From the NCBI RefSeq assembly GCF_014205335.1, contig NZ_JACHNH010000001.1, positions 5,636,501 through 5,700,500 of the forward strand: a DNA stretch of 64,000 nucleotides, given 5' to 3'. This stretch comes from Amorphoplanes digitatis (GTDB lineage: Bacteria; Actinomycetota; Actinomycetes; Mycobacteriales; Micromonosporaceae). Positions 24,038 through 32,769 of this stretch are shown here, in pieces (within the stretch, counting starts at the first letter, position 1; every line of letters begins with the position of its first letter). Under the pieces are notes generated by a model. It saw nothing but the letters and a program-made list of their open reading frames with translations. It was not told where the DNA came from and made no database searches. The position numbers were made by a program, and so were the translations under genes.

Positions 24038-25606
24038 CTACTGTGGTGGGTTGCCGTGCTTGCGGCTGGGTAGGTCGGCCGCCTTCGCGGCGAGCATTGA
24101 CATCGCCCGGCACAGCGCGTCGCGGGTGTCGCGCGGGTCGATGACGTCGTCGACCAGTCCGCGCTCGGCCGAGTAGTACGGGTGGACAAGTTCGCTGCGG
24201 TACTGCCGGATCTTCTCCTGGCGCATCGACTCCGGGTCGTCCGCGGCGGCGATCTCCCGGCGGAAGATGACGTTCGCCGCGCCCTCGGCGCCCATTACCG
24301 CGATCTCGTTGCCGGGCCAGGCCAGGGCGATGTCGGCGCCGATCGACCGCGAGTCCATGACGATGTACGCGCCGCCGTACGCCTTGCGCAGCACGACCGA
24401 GACCCGCGGCACCGTGGCGTTGCAGTAGGCGTACAGCAGCTTCGCGCCGCGCCGGATGATGCCCTCGTGCTCCTGCTCGACGCCCGGCAGGAAGCCCGGC
24501 ACGTCGACGAGGGTGATCAGCGGAATGTTGAACGAGTCGCAGAACTGCACGAACCGGGCGCCCTTCTCGCTCGCCTTGATGTCGAGGACCCCGGCCAGGG
24601 AGGCGGGCTGGTTGGCCACGATGCCGACCACCCGGCCGTCGAGGCGGGCCAGCGCGCAGACGAGGTTCGTCGCCCAGGCCGCGTGCACCTCCATCAGTTC
24701 GCCGTCGTCGACGATCTCCTCGATCACCCGGCGGATGTCGTATGACCGGTTGCCGTCGGACGGGACGATGCCGGTCACGGCGTCCAGCCGCCGGTCCGGC
24801 GGATCGGTGCCGGCCGTGGCGGGCGGCAGCTCGCGGTTGTTCGCCGGCAGCAGCGACAGCAGGTAGCGCACCTCGGCGAGGCAGGTCGCCTCGTCGTCGT
24901 ACACGAAATGGGCGACGCCGGAGACCCCGGCGTGCACGTCCGCGCCGCCGAGGCCGTTCTGGCTGATCTCCTCGCCGGTCACCGCGCGGACCACGTCCGG
25001 GCCGGTGATGAACATCTGCGAGATGTCGCGGACGGCGAACACGAAGTCGGTGAGCGCGGGCGAGTACGCCGCCCCGCCCGCGCAGGGGCCGAGCATCACG
25101 CTGATCTGCGGGATGACGCCGGACGCGCGGGTGTTGCGCTGGAAGATGCCGCCGTACCCGGCCAGCGCCGAGACGCCCTCCTGAATCCGGGCGCCGGCGC
25201 CGTCGTTGAGCGACACCAGCGGGGCGCCGGCCGAGATCGCCATGTTCATGATCTTGTGGATCTTCTGTGCGTGCGCCTCGCCCAGTGCGCCGCCGAAGAT
25301 GCGGAAGTCATGGGCGTACACGAAGACGGTCCGGCCGTCGACGGTGCCCCAGCCGGTGATCACACCGTCGGTGTACGGCCGTTTCGCCTCCAGCCCGAAG
25401 CCGGTGGCCCGGTGCCGGCGCAGCGTCTCGACCTCGGTGAAGCTGCCCGGGTCCAGCAGCAGCTCGACGCGTTCCCGTGCGGTCAGCTTGCCCTTCGCGT
25501 GCTGGCGCTGTGTCGCGCCGGGGTCGCCGCCGCGGGCGGACTCCTTGACCCGGCTCAGTTCCTCGAGCCGGTCGCCCGTCCCGGCGGCGGACTGCGTGCT
25601 CAGCAT
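24038..25606 (-). CDS. Acyl-CoA carboxylase carboxyltransferase (beta) subunit
   Basis: A 522-residue carboxyltransferase that moves CO2 from carboxybiotin to acetyl- or propionyl-CoA. It has both crotonase-like halves: N-terminal ERVELLLDPGSFTEVE, the acyl-CoA site SLNDGAGARIQEG and GPCAGGAAYSPALTDF, and C-terminal LVDVPGFLPGVEQEHEGIIRRGAKLL with GGAYIVMDS. Family length is 510-540, so it is complete. The start overlaps the hydrolase stop by 7 bases and GGAGG precedes it. With the alpha subunit gene at 34405-36177 it should supply malonyl-CoA extender units; relatives such as jadN are part of jadomycin-type loci. Confidence 0.94.
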   Translation of the reverse strand: MLSTQSAAGTGDRLEELSRVKESARGGDPGATQRQHAKGKLTARERVELLLDPGSFTEVETLRRHRATGFGLEAKRPYTDGVITGWGTVDGRTVFVYAHDFRIFGGALGEAHAQKIHKIMNMAISAGAPLVSLNDGAGARIQEGVSALAGYGGIFQRNTRASGVIPQISVMLGPCAGGAAYSPALTDFVFAVRDISQMFITGPDVVRAVTGEEISQNGLGGADVHAGVSGVAHFVYDDEATCLAEVRYLLSLLPANNRELPPATAGTDPPDRRLDAVTGIVPSDGNRSYDIRRVIEEIVDDGELMEVHAAWATNLVCALARLDGRVVGIVANQPASLAGVLDIKASEKGARFVQFCDSFNIPLITLVDVPGFLPGVEQEHEGIIRRGAKLLYAYCNATVPRVSVVLRKAYGGAYIVMDSRSIGADIALAWPGNEIAVMGAEGAANVIFRREIAAADDPESMRQEKIRQYRSELVHPYYSAERGLVDDVIDPRDTRDALCRAMSMLAAKAADLPSRKHGNPPQ

Positions 25607-26505
25607 GGCGTTCCTCCGTTCTCGTCGGTGGCGGGCGCGCGGCGGCCGAGGCACTCCTCCAGGAACGCGAACGCGCGCAGGTGGTAGGAGCGGGCCGCCC
25701 AGCCGAGGCTGATGTTGTGGCCCGCGTCCGGCTGCCGGTCCACCCGTACGATCGGCGCCGACGTCAGCCGGCCGGCCAGGTCGGCCAGGGTCTGCCGGTC
25801 GTGGCGCCACCACGACTCGTGCTCGGCGAAGGTGAACCGCACCGGCACCCGGATCCGCGGCGCCAGGTCGGTGAAGTCGTCCGGCCACCGGCCCGCCGCG
25901 CCCCGCTCCCGGGACGGCATCGGCGCGACCACCGTGGCGCTGGAGCGGAACGTGTTCGGCGGATAAAGGCCGAGCCGTCCCCAGTGCAGGGTGAAGAGCC
26001 GGCGTTCCAGCGCGTCGGCGACGTGCTCCGGCGCGATGGCGTACCGGTGGCCGCAGCCGGAGACGTCGATGCCGAGCAGCCCGTCCGGCGGCTCGTACGC
26101 CGCGCACGTCAGCGCCAGCTTGCCGCCGAACGAGTGCGCGAGCAGGAAGATGCCCGCGCCGACGGCGTGGCGCGCGGTGAAGTCCGCCAGCGCCGCCCGC
26201 AGCGTGCGGGCCTGCTGCCGCAGCGTCTGGCCCTCGGGCAGCACGGCGGTGGAGTCGCCGTAACCGGGCCGGTCGACCGCGAGCACCGTGCAGCCGAGCT
26301 CGGCGCCGAGGGTGAGCAGCGACTGGTCCGGATGGGCCGCGCCGTCGAAGTAGCCGGCGCTCATCCCGGCGCCGTGCAGGGCCACCACCGTCGCCCGCGG
26401 CGGCGTGCGCAGCGGCTCGCTCAGCAGGGCCGACAGGGTGATGCCCGCGCCGTCCAGCGTGACGCGGCGGGCGCCCCGCGACGGCGCACGGGTCGCCGTG
26501 CTCAC
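25600..26505 (-). CDS. Alpha/beta hydrolase
   Basis: A 301-residue alpha/beta-fold hydrolase. An oxyanion-region motif VVALHGAGMSAGYFD is followed by the nucleophile elbow LLAHSFGGKLAL (Ser as nucleophile in A-H-S-F-G) and the late His in QPDAGHNISLG. A serine rather than aspartate nucleophile argues for esterase, lactonase or thioesterase action and against epoxide hydrolysis. The GTG start overlaps the upstream monooxygenase stop (GTGA), and its own end overlaps the carboxylase gene, so it belongs to the polyketide operon. Ester or lactone cleavage of an intermediate is the likely role; the substrate is unknown. Confidence 0.85.
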   Translation of the reverse strand: MSTATRAPSRGARRVTLDGAGITLSALLSEPLRTPPRATVVALHGAGMSAGYFDGAAHPDQSLLTLGAELGCTVLAVDRPGYGDSTAVLPEGQTLRQQARTLRAALADFTARHAVGAGIFLLAHSFGGKLALTCAAYEPPDGLLGIDVSGCGHRYAIAPEHVADALERRLFTLHWGRLGLYPPNTFRSSATVVAPMPSRERGAAGRWPDDFTDLAPRIRVPVRFTFAEHESWWRHDRQTLADLAGRLTSAPIVRVDRQPDAGHNISLGWAARSYHLRAFAFLEECLGRRAPATDENGGTPC

Positions 26506-27986
26506 GGCGCGGCGCTGCCGGTCGGCGCCCCGAACCAGCGGCCCAGCGCGGCCGGCAGGTCCTCGGCGCCGCCGGCCACCCAGGCGACGTACCCGTCGGG
26601 CCGCACCAGGACGGCGGCGGCCGCGCCGAGGCCCGCGTCCGGTTCGGCGGTCACGGTCGCGACGTTCACCCGGTCCTTCCAGCCGGCCGCGACCGCGCGC
26701 AGCGCCGGATCGTCGGCGAAATCCAGCAGTACGCCCTGAGCCGGGTGCAGCAGCCGCGTCGTGCTGGTCCCGCCCGCGGAACCGGCCAGCGGCCGGGGCG
26801 GGATCCGGCGGCCCAGCAGCGGGTGATCGCCGCCGAGGTCGTACCGGACGTCGAGACCGCTGACGATCCCGGCGAGGTGCCGCTTGACCTCGGGAATCCC
26901 GATCAGCTCGGTGAGCACCGCGCGTACCGGATCGGCCTCGGCGCCGCCGAGGAAGACCATGCCCTGCGCCCGGGTGTTCATCAGCAGCCGGGCGCCGGTG
27001 GCGTGCCGCTCGTCGTGGTAGGTGTCGAGCAGCCCCGGCGGCGCCCAGCCCGCGACGGTGGCGGCGAGTTTCCAGCCGAGGTTGGCCGCATCCTGCACGC
27101 CGGTGCTCAGCCCCTGCCCGCCGGCCGGCAGGTGGATGTGCGCCGCGTCGCCGGCGAGCAGCACCCGCCCGCGCCGGTACTCGCCGACCTGCCGGGTGGC
27201 GTCGGTGAAGGAGCTCACCCACTTCGCGCTGCCCGCGTGGATCGACTCGCCGGTGATGCGTTCCCAGGCGTCGGCGACCTCGGCGAAGCTGGGCGTCGAG
27301 GAGCGGTCGTCGGCGGGCGTGCCGTGCTCGCAGACGATGATCCGGTCCACCCCGTCGCCGAGCGGCGCCGCCATCACCATGCCGCCGGGCAGCCGCTCGC
27401 CGAGGAAGCGGGGCCGCAGGTCGCAGCCCACCACGTCGGCGAGGTACATGCCCCGGGTGGCGGGCATTCCCGGGAAGTCGAAGCCGCCGGCCTTGCGTAC
27501 CCCGCTCTGCCCGCCGTCGCAGCCGACCAGGTAATCCGCCCGCAGCCGCTGGACGCCGTGCGGCGTCGCCGCGACGATCCCGACGCCGTCGTCGTCCTGC
27601 GCCAGCTCCAGCAGCTCCCAGCCGCGCCGCAGGTCGGCGCCGAGCTCGACGGCCCACTCCTCCAGCACCGACTCGGTCAGCGACTGCGGCACGCCGCGGG
27701 CGCCGAAGTGGCCGTCGGGCAGCACGGTGTAGTCGAACTGCACGCCGCCGAAGTGCCCCATCGGGCTCTTCTCCAGCGTGCCGAAGCGGGGCAGCAGATC
27801 ACGCTGGTCGAAGACCTCCATGGCGCGGGCGGTGAAGCCAAGGCCCCGGGACTGCCCGGTCGGCTCGGCGAGCCGCTCCACCACGGTGACCCGGGCGCCG
27901 CCGAGCCGCAGCTCGCCGGCGAGCATCAGGCCGGTCGGGCCCGCGCCGACGACGATCACGTGCGGGTCCGCGTTGTTCTTCTCCAT
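26502..27986 (-). CDS. FAD-dependent aromatic polyketide monooxygenase (PgaE/JadH-like)
   Basis: A 494-residue class A flavoprotein hydroxylase. It shows the dinucleotide motif VIVVGAGPTGLMLAGEL near the N-terminus, the DG motif YLVGCDGGQSGVR, and the second FAD motif VLLAGDAAHIHLPAGGQGL (GD motif). The central region HFGGVQFDYTVL and the C-terminal thioredoxin-like domain match the angucycline hydroxylase group. It would hydroxylate an anthraquinone-type ring with NADPH and O2. It is clearly paralogous to the enzyme at 46699-48171. A GGAGGG site precedes the ATG. The exact position oxidised is inference only. Confidence 0.9.
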   Translation of the reverse strand: MEKNNADPHVIVVGAGPTGLMLAGELRLGGARVTVVERLAEPTGQSRGLGFTARAMEVFDQRDLLPRFGTLEKSPMGHFGGVQFDYTVLPDGHFGARGVPQSLTESVLEEWAVELGADLRRGWELLELAQDDDGVGIVAATPHGVQRLRADYLVGCDGGQSGVRKAGGFDFPGMPATRGMYLADVVGCDLRPRFLGERLPGGMVMAAPLGDGVDRIIVCEHGTPADDRSSTPSFAEVADAWERITGESIHAGSAKWVSSFTDATRQVGEYRRGRVLLAGDAAHIHLPAGGQGLSTGVQDAANLGWKLAATVAGWAPPGLLDTYHDERHATGARLLMNTRAQGMVFLGGAEADPVRAVLTELIGIPEVKRHLAGIVSGLDVRYDLGGDHPLLGRRIPPRPLAGSAGGTSTTRLLHPAQGVLLDFADDPALRAVAAGWKDRVNVATVTAEPDAGLGAAAAVLVRPDGYVAWVAGGAEDLPAALGRWFGAPTGSAAP

Positions 27987-28026
27987 CTCGTCCCTCCAGG
28001 GCTTCGGGTGTACGCAACTGGTCGCC

Positions 28027-29499
28027 TCACCCCTCGGGTGTGGCCGCGCCGAACCAGCGCCGCAGCGCCTCCTCGGCGCCGTGCACGTCGGCACCGATCC
28101 AGGCGACGTAGCCGTCCGGCCGGATCAGGACGGCGGTGTGGTCCTCGAACTCGGCGTCGCCGGCCGGCCGCGCCGTCACCGTGTCGACCCGGTCCGCCCA
28201 CGGCCGGCCGATCCGGGACATCGGGCCGCCCGGCCGCCCGCAGCGGTCGAGCAGCACTCCCCGGCCGGCACGGAGCAGGGCCGCCGTGCCGACCGGGCCG
28301 TCCGGGGTCTGCCAGGTCAGCTCCGGCATCCGGCGGCCGAGCCGCGGATCGTCGCCGTCCTCCTGCGGGTACCGCACGTCCAGGCCGCTGATCATCGCCG
28401 CCAGCCGGTCCCGGTTGCCCTCCTCGGCGAGCAGCTCACCCAGCAGCACCCGTACGGAGTCGACCTCCTCGTCGCCGAGCAGCAGCAGCGCCTGTGCGCG
28501 GATGTTGGCCAGCACCCGCGCACCGACCTGGTGGCGTTCCCGGTGGTAGCTGTCCAGCAGGCCGGCCGGCGGCCGGGCACCCACCTCCAGCGCCAGCTTC
28601 CAGCCGAGGTTCGCCGCGTCCTGGAGCCCGAGGTTGAGCGCCTGGCCGCCGGCGGGCATCTGCTGGTGCGCGGCGTCGCCGGCGAACAGGATCCGGCCGT
28701 GCCGGTAGTGCCGCAGCTGGCGGTTGGCGTCGCCGAACGCGTTGACCCAGAGCGGGGTGCCGCCGCTGAGGTCCTCGCCGGTGACCCGCTTCCAGGCGTC
28801 GACGACCTCGCCGAACCCGGGCGGCCCGGTGCGCTGACCGGCGGGCCGGCCGAACTCGTGGACCATCACCCGGGTGACGCCGTCCGGGCGGCGGGCCGCG
28901 ATGGCCAGCCCCGGCGCCAGCCGCTCGAACCGGCGGTCCGGGATCTCCACGCCGGCGACGTCCGCGCGCAGCAGCTCGCGGTGCGCCGGCCGGCCGGGGA
29001 ACTCGGCCCCGGTCAGCCGCCGGACCGTGCTGTCCTCGCCGTCGCAGGCGACCAGGTACGGCGCCCGCAGCACGCTCCGGCCCCGCGCCGTACGGATGGT
29101 GGCGTGCACGGCCGCGCCGTCGTCGTGCACCCCGGTCAGCGTCGCGCCGCGGCGCACCTGCGCGCCCAGCGACACCGCCCACTCCTGCAGCACCTGCTCG
29201 GTGCGGGCCTGCGGCACCTTCCACTGCCCGCTGTGGCGGCTGGGCTGGCCCAGGTCGAGCGGTATCCCGCCGAAGTGTCCGCGGTGGTCGCGCGGCGGAT
29301 CGCCGAGCGCCGCCAGCAGGCCCCGGCTGTCGAACAGCTCCATGGTGCGGGCGTGCAGGGTGGAGGCCCTCGACTCCGTCGTCGGCGTGACCCGGCTCTC
29401 GACCACGACGACCCGGGCGCCGCCGAGCCGCAGCTCGCCCGCGAGCAGCAGCCCGACGGGCCCCGCGCCGACGATGATCACCTGGGTGTCCTCGGCCAT
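28027..29499 (-). CDS. FAD-dependent polyketide monooxygenase, second type
   Basis: A 490-residue flavin hydroxylase with VIIVGAGPVGLLLAGELRLG at residues about 8-27, the substrate-region pattern RASTLHARTMELFDSRGLL, DG motif YLVACDGEDSTVRRL and GD motif ILFAGDAAHQQMPAGGQALN. It sits immediately after the aromatase/cyclase gene, the place held by urdM-type oxygenases in angucycline loci, but it lacks the fused reductase domain of those proteins. The ATG starts three bases after the preceding stop, so translation is probably coupled. It likely acts on an early angucyclinone. Confidence 0.9.
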   Translation of the reverse strand: MAEDTQVIIVGAGPVGLLLAGELRLGGARVVVVESRVTPTTESRASTLHARTMELFDSRGLLAALGDPPRDHRGHFGGIPLDLGQPSRHSGQWKVPQARTEQVLQEWAVSLGAQVRRGATLTGVHDDGAAVHATIRTARGRSVLRAPYLVACDGEDSTVRRLTGAEFPGRPAHRELLRADVAGVEIPDRRFERLAPGLAIAARRPDGVTRVMVHEFGRPAGQRTGPPGFGEVVDAWKRVTGEDLSGGTPLWVNAFGDANRQLRHYRHGRILFAGDAAHQQMPAGGQALNLGLQDAANLGWKLALEVGARPPAGLLDSYHRERHQVGARVLANIRAQALLLLGDEEVDSVRVLLGELLAEEGNRDRLAAMISGLDVRYPQEDGDDPRLGRRMPELTWQTPDGPVGTAALLRAGRGVLLDRCGRPGGPMSRIGRPWADRVDTVTARPAGDAEFEDHTAVLIRPDGYVAWIGADVHGAEEALRRWFGAATPEG

Positions 29500-29501
29500 G
29501 G

Positions 29502-30431
29502 TCAACGGGCGGTCTCGGCGTAGGCCTTGGCGTGGCCGAGGGTGGCGCGGCTGTTGGTGCTCAGCGCGTCGCGGACGTAGTCCCGGGCGTCGGCGACCGT
29601 CGCGTCCGCGCCGAGGACCCGCTCGATGTTCGCGCTGTTCAGCACGACGGTGTGCTGCGAGGACGCGGACACGCCGCCCTCGACCTCGGTGAACGTCCAG
29701 TAGCCGGTGTGCAGGCTCATCAGCGCCGGCAGGGTGGTCTGCTTGTAGGCGATCCGCCGGTGCGGGAAGACCACCCGGTACGACTTCGTGGTGTGCGTCG
29801 AGCCGTCCTTGGCGCGGGTGTCCATCTCCAGGCTCTGGAGGCCCGGCGTCTCCTCGGCGAAGCGCACCGAGGCGACGTGCGGCAGCCGCTCCGGCCAGAG
29901 CCCGGCGTCGTTGACGAAGTCGTAGACGTCCTTGGCGGAGCCGTCGACGTGGACCGTGTCCTCGAAGGAGAAGGTCAGCTCCGCGGCCAGGTGCGCCAGC
30001 TCGACGTTGGTCTTGAGCGCGGCCAGCTCCGCCCGCGAGTTGCGGTCCACGGCCTCGTCGATCCAGGCCAGGCCCGCGGGGTCGTCGCCGACGGCGCGGT
30101 AGTCGTGCAGCAGCCGGACCCGCGACTCACCCTCGGTCAGCGCGGTGATGATCCAGGCGCCGCCCATCGCGGCCACCGGCGGTGTCGACACCTCCTGGCG
30201 GAAGTCGATGCGCAGCCGCTCCGGCGTCAGCGTCCGGCGCGAGGTCCAGTTCTTGGGTTCGCCGTTGGCGGTGGCCCAGATCCGGATCCGCTCCTCGCGC
30301 TCGCCGCGCTCCACATGGTCGACGTAGACGGTCGGCGGAAATATCCGCGGCCAGTTCTCCACCTCGGCGATGAGCCGGTACACGGCCTCCGCCGGCGCCG
30401 AGACGGTGATCTCGTGCTCCACCTCACGCAT
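29502..30431 (-). CDS. Didomain polyketide aromatase/cyclase
   Basis: A 309-residue protein of two START/Bet v1-like halves. The first begins VEHEITVSAPAEAVYRLIAE with VENWPRIFPPTVYVDHVE; the second begins FSFEDTVHVDGSAKDVYDFV with WPERLPHVASVRF. This tandem architecture is that of ActVII, UrdL, LanL and JadD, which fold and aromatise the first ring after C9 ketoreduction. It follows the ketoreductase gene by 29 bases, with GAGGAG before the ATG. Length matches the family (about 310). Confidence 0.94.
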   Translation of the reverse strand: MREVEHEITVSAPAEAVYRLIAEVENWPRIFPPTVYVDHVERGEREERIRIWATANGEPKNWTSRRTLTPERLRIDFRQEVSTPPVAAMGGAWIITALTEGESRVRLLHDYRAVGDDPAGLAWIDEAVDRNSRAELAALKTNVELAHLAAELTFSFEDTVHVDGSAKDVYDFVNDAGLWPERLPHVASVRFAEETPGLQSLEMDTRAKDGSTHTTKSYRVVFPHRRIAYKQTTLPALMSLHTGYWTFTEVEGGVSASSQHTVVLNSANIERVLGADATVADARDYVRDALSTNSRATLGHAKAYAETAR

Positions 30432-30460
30432 TGCTCTACTCCTCTGGTCGGCTGGGTCGG

Positions 30461-31246
30461 TCAGAAGTTGCCGAGGCCACCGCAGACGTTGATGGCCTGC
30501 GACGTGACGGAGGCGGCGGCGTCGGAGGCGAGGTAGCCGACCATGCCGGCGACCTCCTCCGGGGTGGAGTAGCGCCCGAGCGGGATCTTGCTCTGGAACT
30601 TCTCCAGGATGGCCTCCTCGCTGCTGTCGTACGCGGCGGCGTAGCCCTGCCGGACCCGCTGCGCCATGGGCGTCTCGACGTAGCCGGGGCAGACGGCGTT
30701 GACCGTGATGCCGGCCGGCGCGAGCTCGTTGCCCAGTGCCTTGGTGAAGCCGACGACGCCGTGCTTGGAGGCCGAGTACGGCGCGCCGAGCACCACGCCC
30801 TGCTTGCCGGCCGTCGAGGCGATGTTGATGATCCGGCCGTAGCCGCGGTACCGCATGCCGCCGGTGTTGAGCACCGCGCGGGTCATCCGGAACACGCTGT
30901 TGAGGTTGGTCTCGATGACGTCGTCCCACAGTTCGTCGGCGATGTCGGCGGTGACGCCGCCCCCGCTGCGGCCCGCGTTGTTGACCAGGACGTCGACGGC
31001 GCCGAAGCGGTCGACCGCGGCCTGGACGAACGCCTGTACCGCGTCCTGCGACCGGACGTCGACGACGGTGCCGTCGACCTCGAGGCCCTCCTCCTGCAGC
31101 TGCTTGACGGTGGCGGCGACGTTGTCGGCGCTGCGCGCGCCGATGAACACCCGGTGATCCTGCGTGGCCAGCAGCCGGGCGGCGGCGAGGCCGATCCCGC
31201 TGGTGGCACCGGTGACGACGGCGACGCGTCGCGGTTCCTGCGGCAT
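30461..31246 (-). CDS. Polyketide C9-ketoreductase (ActIII type)
   Basis: A 261-residue SDR enzyme that reduces one carbonyl of the nascent poly-beta-ketone. The NADPH motif is VTGATSGIGLAAARLL, NNAG is at about 89-92, and the catalytic Ser144, Tyr157 and Lys161 (ASTAGKQG, then PYSASKHG) fall on the same numbers as in ActIII. The C-terminus ITVNAVCPGYVETPMAQRVR is the substrate-lid region of this clade. It lies between the ACP and aromatase/cyclase genes as in urd, lan and jad loci. Confidence 0.95.
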   Translation of the reverse strand: MPQEPRRVAVVTGATSGIGLAAARLLATQDHRVFIGARSADNVAATVKQLQEEGLEVDGTVVDVRSQDAVQAFVQAAVDRFGAVDVLVNNAGRSGGGVTADIADELWDDVIETNLNSVFRMTRAVLNTGGMRYRGYGRIINIASTAGKQGVVLGAPYSASKHGVVGFTKALGNELAPAGITVNAVCPGYVETPMAQRVRQGYAAAYDSSEEAILEKFQSKIPLGRYSTPEEVAGMVGYLASDAAASVTSQAINVCGGLGNF

Positions 31247-31259
31247 GGTGTACCCCTTC

Positions 31260-31523
31260 TCAGACGCCGGCGGCGAGCTGGGCGTTGACGAGGTCGATGA
31301 GTACGCGCGGCGTCGGCGCCTCGATGAGGGCGGACTCGTCGAGCGAGATGCCGTACTCGCGCTCGATCCGGCTGCCCGTCTCCAGCAGCGCGAGCGACTC
31401 GTAGCCGAGGTCGTCGAGGCGGGTGTCGAGGATGTCGGCGTCCAGGTCGACGCCCTCGTCGGCGCCGGCGCCCTCGAGCAGGATCCGCTTGAGATCCTCA
31501 AGGGCGAAGGTGGCGATGGTCAT
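31260..31523 (-). CDS. Type II PKS acyl carrier protein
   Basis: An 87-residue carrier protein. The phosphopantetheine serine is Ser43 in LGYESLALLETGS; in most aromatic-PKS carriers this reads GYDSLALLE, so Asp is replaced by Glu next to the serine. The four-helix pattern (EDLKRILLEGAGADEGVDL, RIEREYGISL, TPRVLIDLVNAQL) is normal. It lies between the ketoreductase (13-base gap) and KS-beta (37-base gap) genes. It carries the growing chain to KS, KR and cyclases. No dedicated phosphopantetheinyl transferase is in the window. Confidence 0.94.
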   Translation of the reverse strand: MTIATFALEDLKRILLEGAGADEGVDLDADILDTRLDDLGYESLALLETGSRIEREYGISLDESALIEAPTPRVLIDLVNAQLAAGV

Positions 31524-31560
31524 GGTGTTCCCTTCGTCGCGATGGCGGTTCGGTGTTGGT

Positions 31561-32769
31561 TCAGCGGCGCAGCAGCACGGCGGAGTTGAAGCCGCCGTAG
31601 CCGCGGGCCAGCACGAGCGCGGTGCGCAGTTCGGTCTCGCGGGCGGCACCGACGACCAGGTCCAGGCCGTACCCGGGTGCGGGCTCGATGTTGATCGTCG
31701 GCGGGATCACGCCCTCGGCCATGGCCAGCAGCGCGGCCGCCAGGTCCAGCGGTGCGGCGCCGGAGTAGAGCCGGCCGGTCATGCTCTTGGGCGCCGTGAC
31801 GGGCACGCCGCGGCGGCCGAACACGTCGCCGATCGCCGCGGCCTCGATCCGGTCGAGCTCGGGGTCGGCCGCCGCGTCGGCGAAGACGACGTCGACGTCA
31901 CCCGGCGCGCACCCGGCGTCCGCCAGCGCCAGCTCGATCGCCTTGCGCAGCCCCGGCTCCCGGCCGCTGCCCGGCCTCGGGTCGATGGTCGCCCCGTAGC
32001 CGGCGACCTCGCCGTAGACGCGCGCGCCCCGCGCGCGGGCGCGCTCGGCGGACTCCAGCACCAGCAGGGCGCCGCCCTCCCCCGGCACGTATCCGGCGGC
32101 GCCGGCGTCGAACGGCAGGTACGCCCGGGCCGGGTCGTCGACGGTGCTCAGCCGGCCGCCGGCGAGCTGGGCGACCCAGCCCCACGGGCAGATCGACGCG
32201 TCCACCGCGCCGGAGATGATCAGCGGCGTCCCCTTCCGGATCAGCCGCCGGGCCTGTGCCACGGCGTCGAGGCCGCCGGCCTGGTCGCTGACGACGACAC
32301 CGCTGGGGCCCTTCATTCCGTTGCGGATGGAGATCTGTCCACTGTTGACCGCGTAGAACCAGGCGAAGGACTGGTACGCACTCACGTACTGGCTGCCGCG
32401 GCTCCACAGGTTCTCCAGTTCGCCCTGGCCGAATTCGAAGCCGCCGGAGGCGCTGGCGGTGACCACGCCCATGTCGAACTCGGGCAGCTCCCGCGGGTCG
32501 ACGCGAGCGTCGCCGAGCGCCCAGTCGGCGGCGACCAGGGCCAGCCGCGTCATCCGATCGGTCTGCGGCAGCAGCCGGCTCGGCAGGTGCTGCTTCGCCT
32601 CGAAGCCCGGTACCTCGCCGGCCAGCCGGGCGGGGTACTGCCCGGGATCGAAGCGGGTGATCCGGCCGATGGCGCCGCGGCCCTCGCGCGTCGCGCTCCA
32701 GAAGTCCCGCGTGCCGAGGCCGTTCGGCGCGGTCACGCCGAGCCCGGTCACCACCACCGGGGCGCTCAC
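31561..32769 (-). CDS. Ketosynthase beta / chain length factor
   Basis: A 402-residue ketosynthase-like protein in which the catalytic cysteine is replaced by glutamine (VVSDQAGGLDA, Gln163), the hallmark of chain length factors that decarboxylate malonyl-ACP and set chain length. The C-terminal half keeps the thiolase fold (PGEGGALLVLES, GRGGFNS-like YGGFNSAVLL). It starts with a GTG that overlaps the KS-alpha stop by four bases, so the heterodimer is translated in step. The residues lining the pocket cannot be assigned by eye, so chain length is not claimed from this protein alone. Confidence 0.95.
   Translation of the reverse strand: MSAPVVVTGLGVTAPNGLGTRDFWSATREGRGAIGRITRFDPGQYPARLAGEVPGFEAKQHLPSRLLPQTDRMTRLALVAADWALGDARVDPRELPEFDMGVVTASASGGFEFGQGELENLWSRGSQYVSAYQSFAWFYAVNSGQISIRNGMKGPSGVVVSDQAGGLDAVAQARRLIRKGTPLIISGAVDASICPWGWVAQLAGGRLSTVDDPARAYLPFDAGAAGYVPGEGGALLVLESAERARARGARVYGEVAGYGATIDPRPGSGREPGLRKAIELALADAGCAPGDVDVVFADAAADPELDRIEAAAIGDVFGRRGVPVTAPKSMTGRLYSGAAPLDLAAALLAMAEGVIPPTINIEPAPGYGLDLVVGAARETELRTALVLARGYGGFNSAVLLRR

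Noticed and set aside
25600..26505. Epoxide hydrolase of the kinamycin/fluostatin type
   Set aside because: The nucleophile elbow AHSFGG carries serine, whereas epoxide hydrolases of this fold use aspartate.
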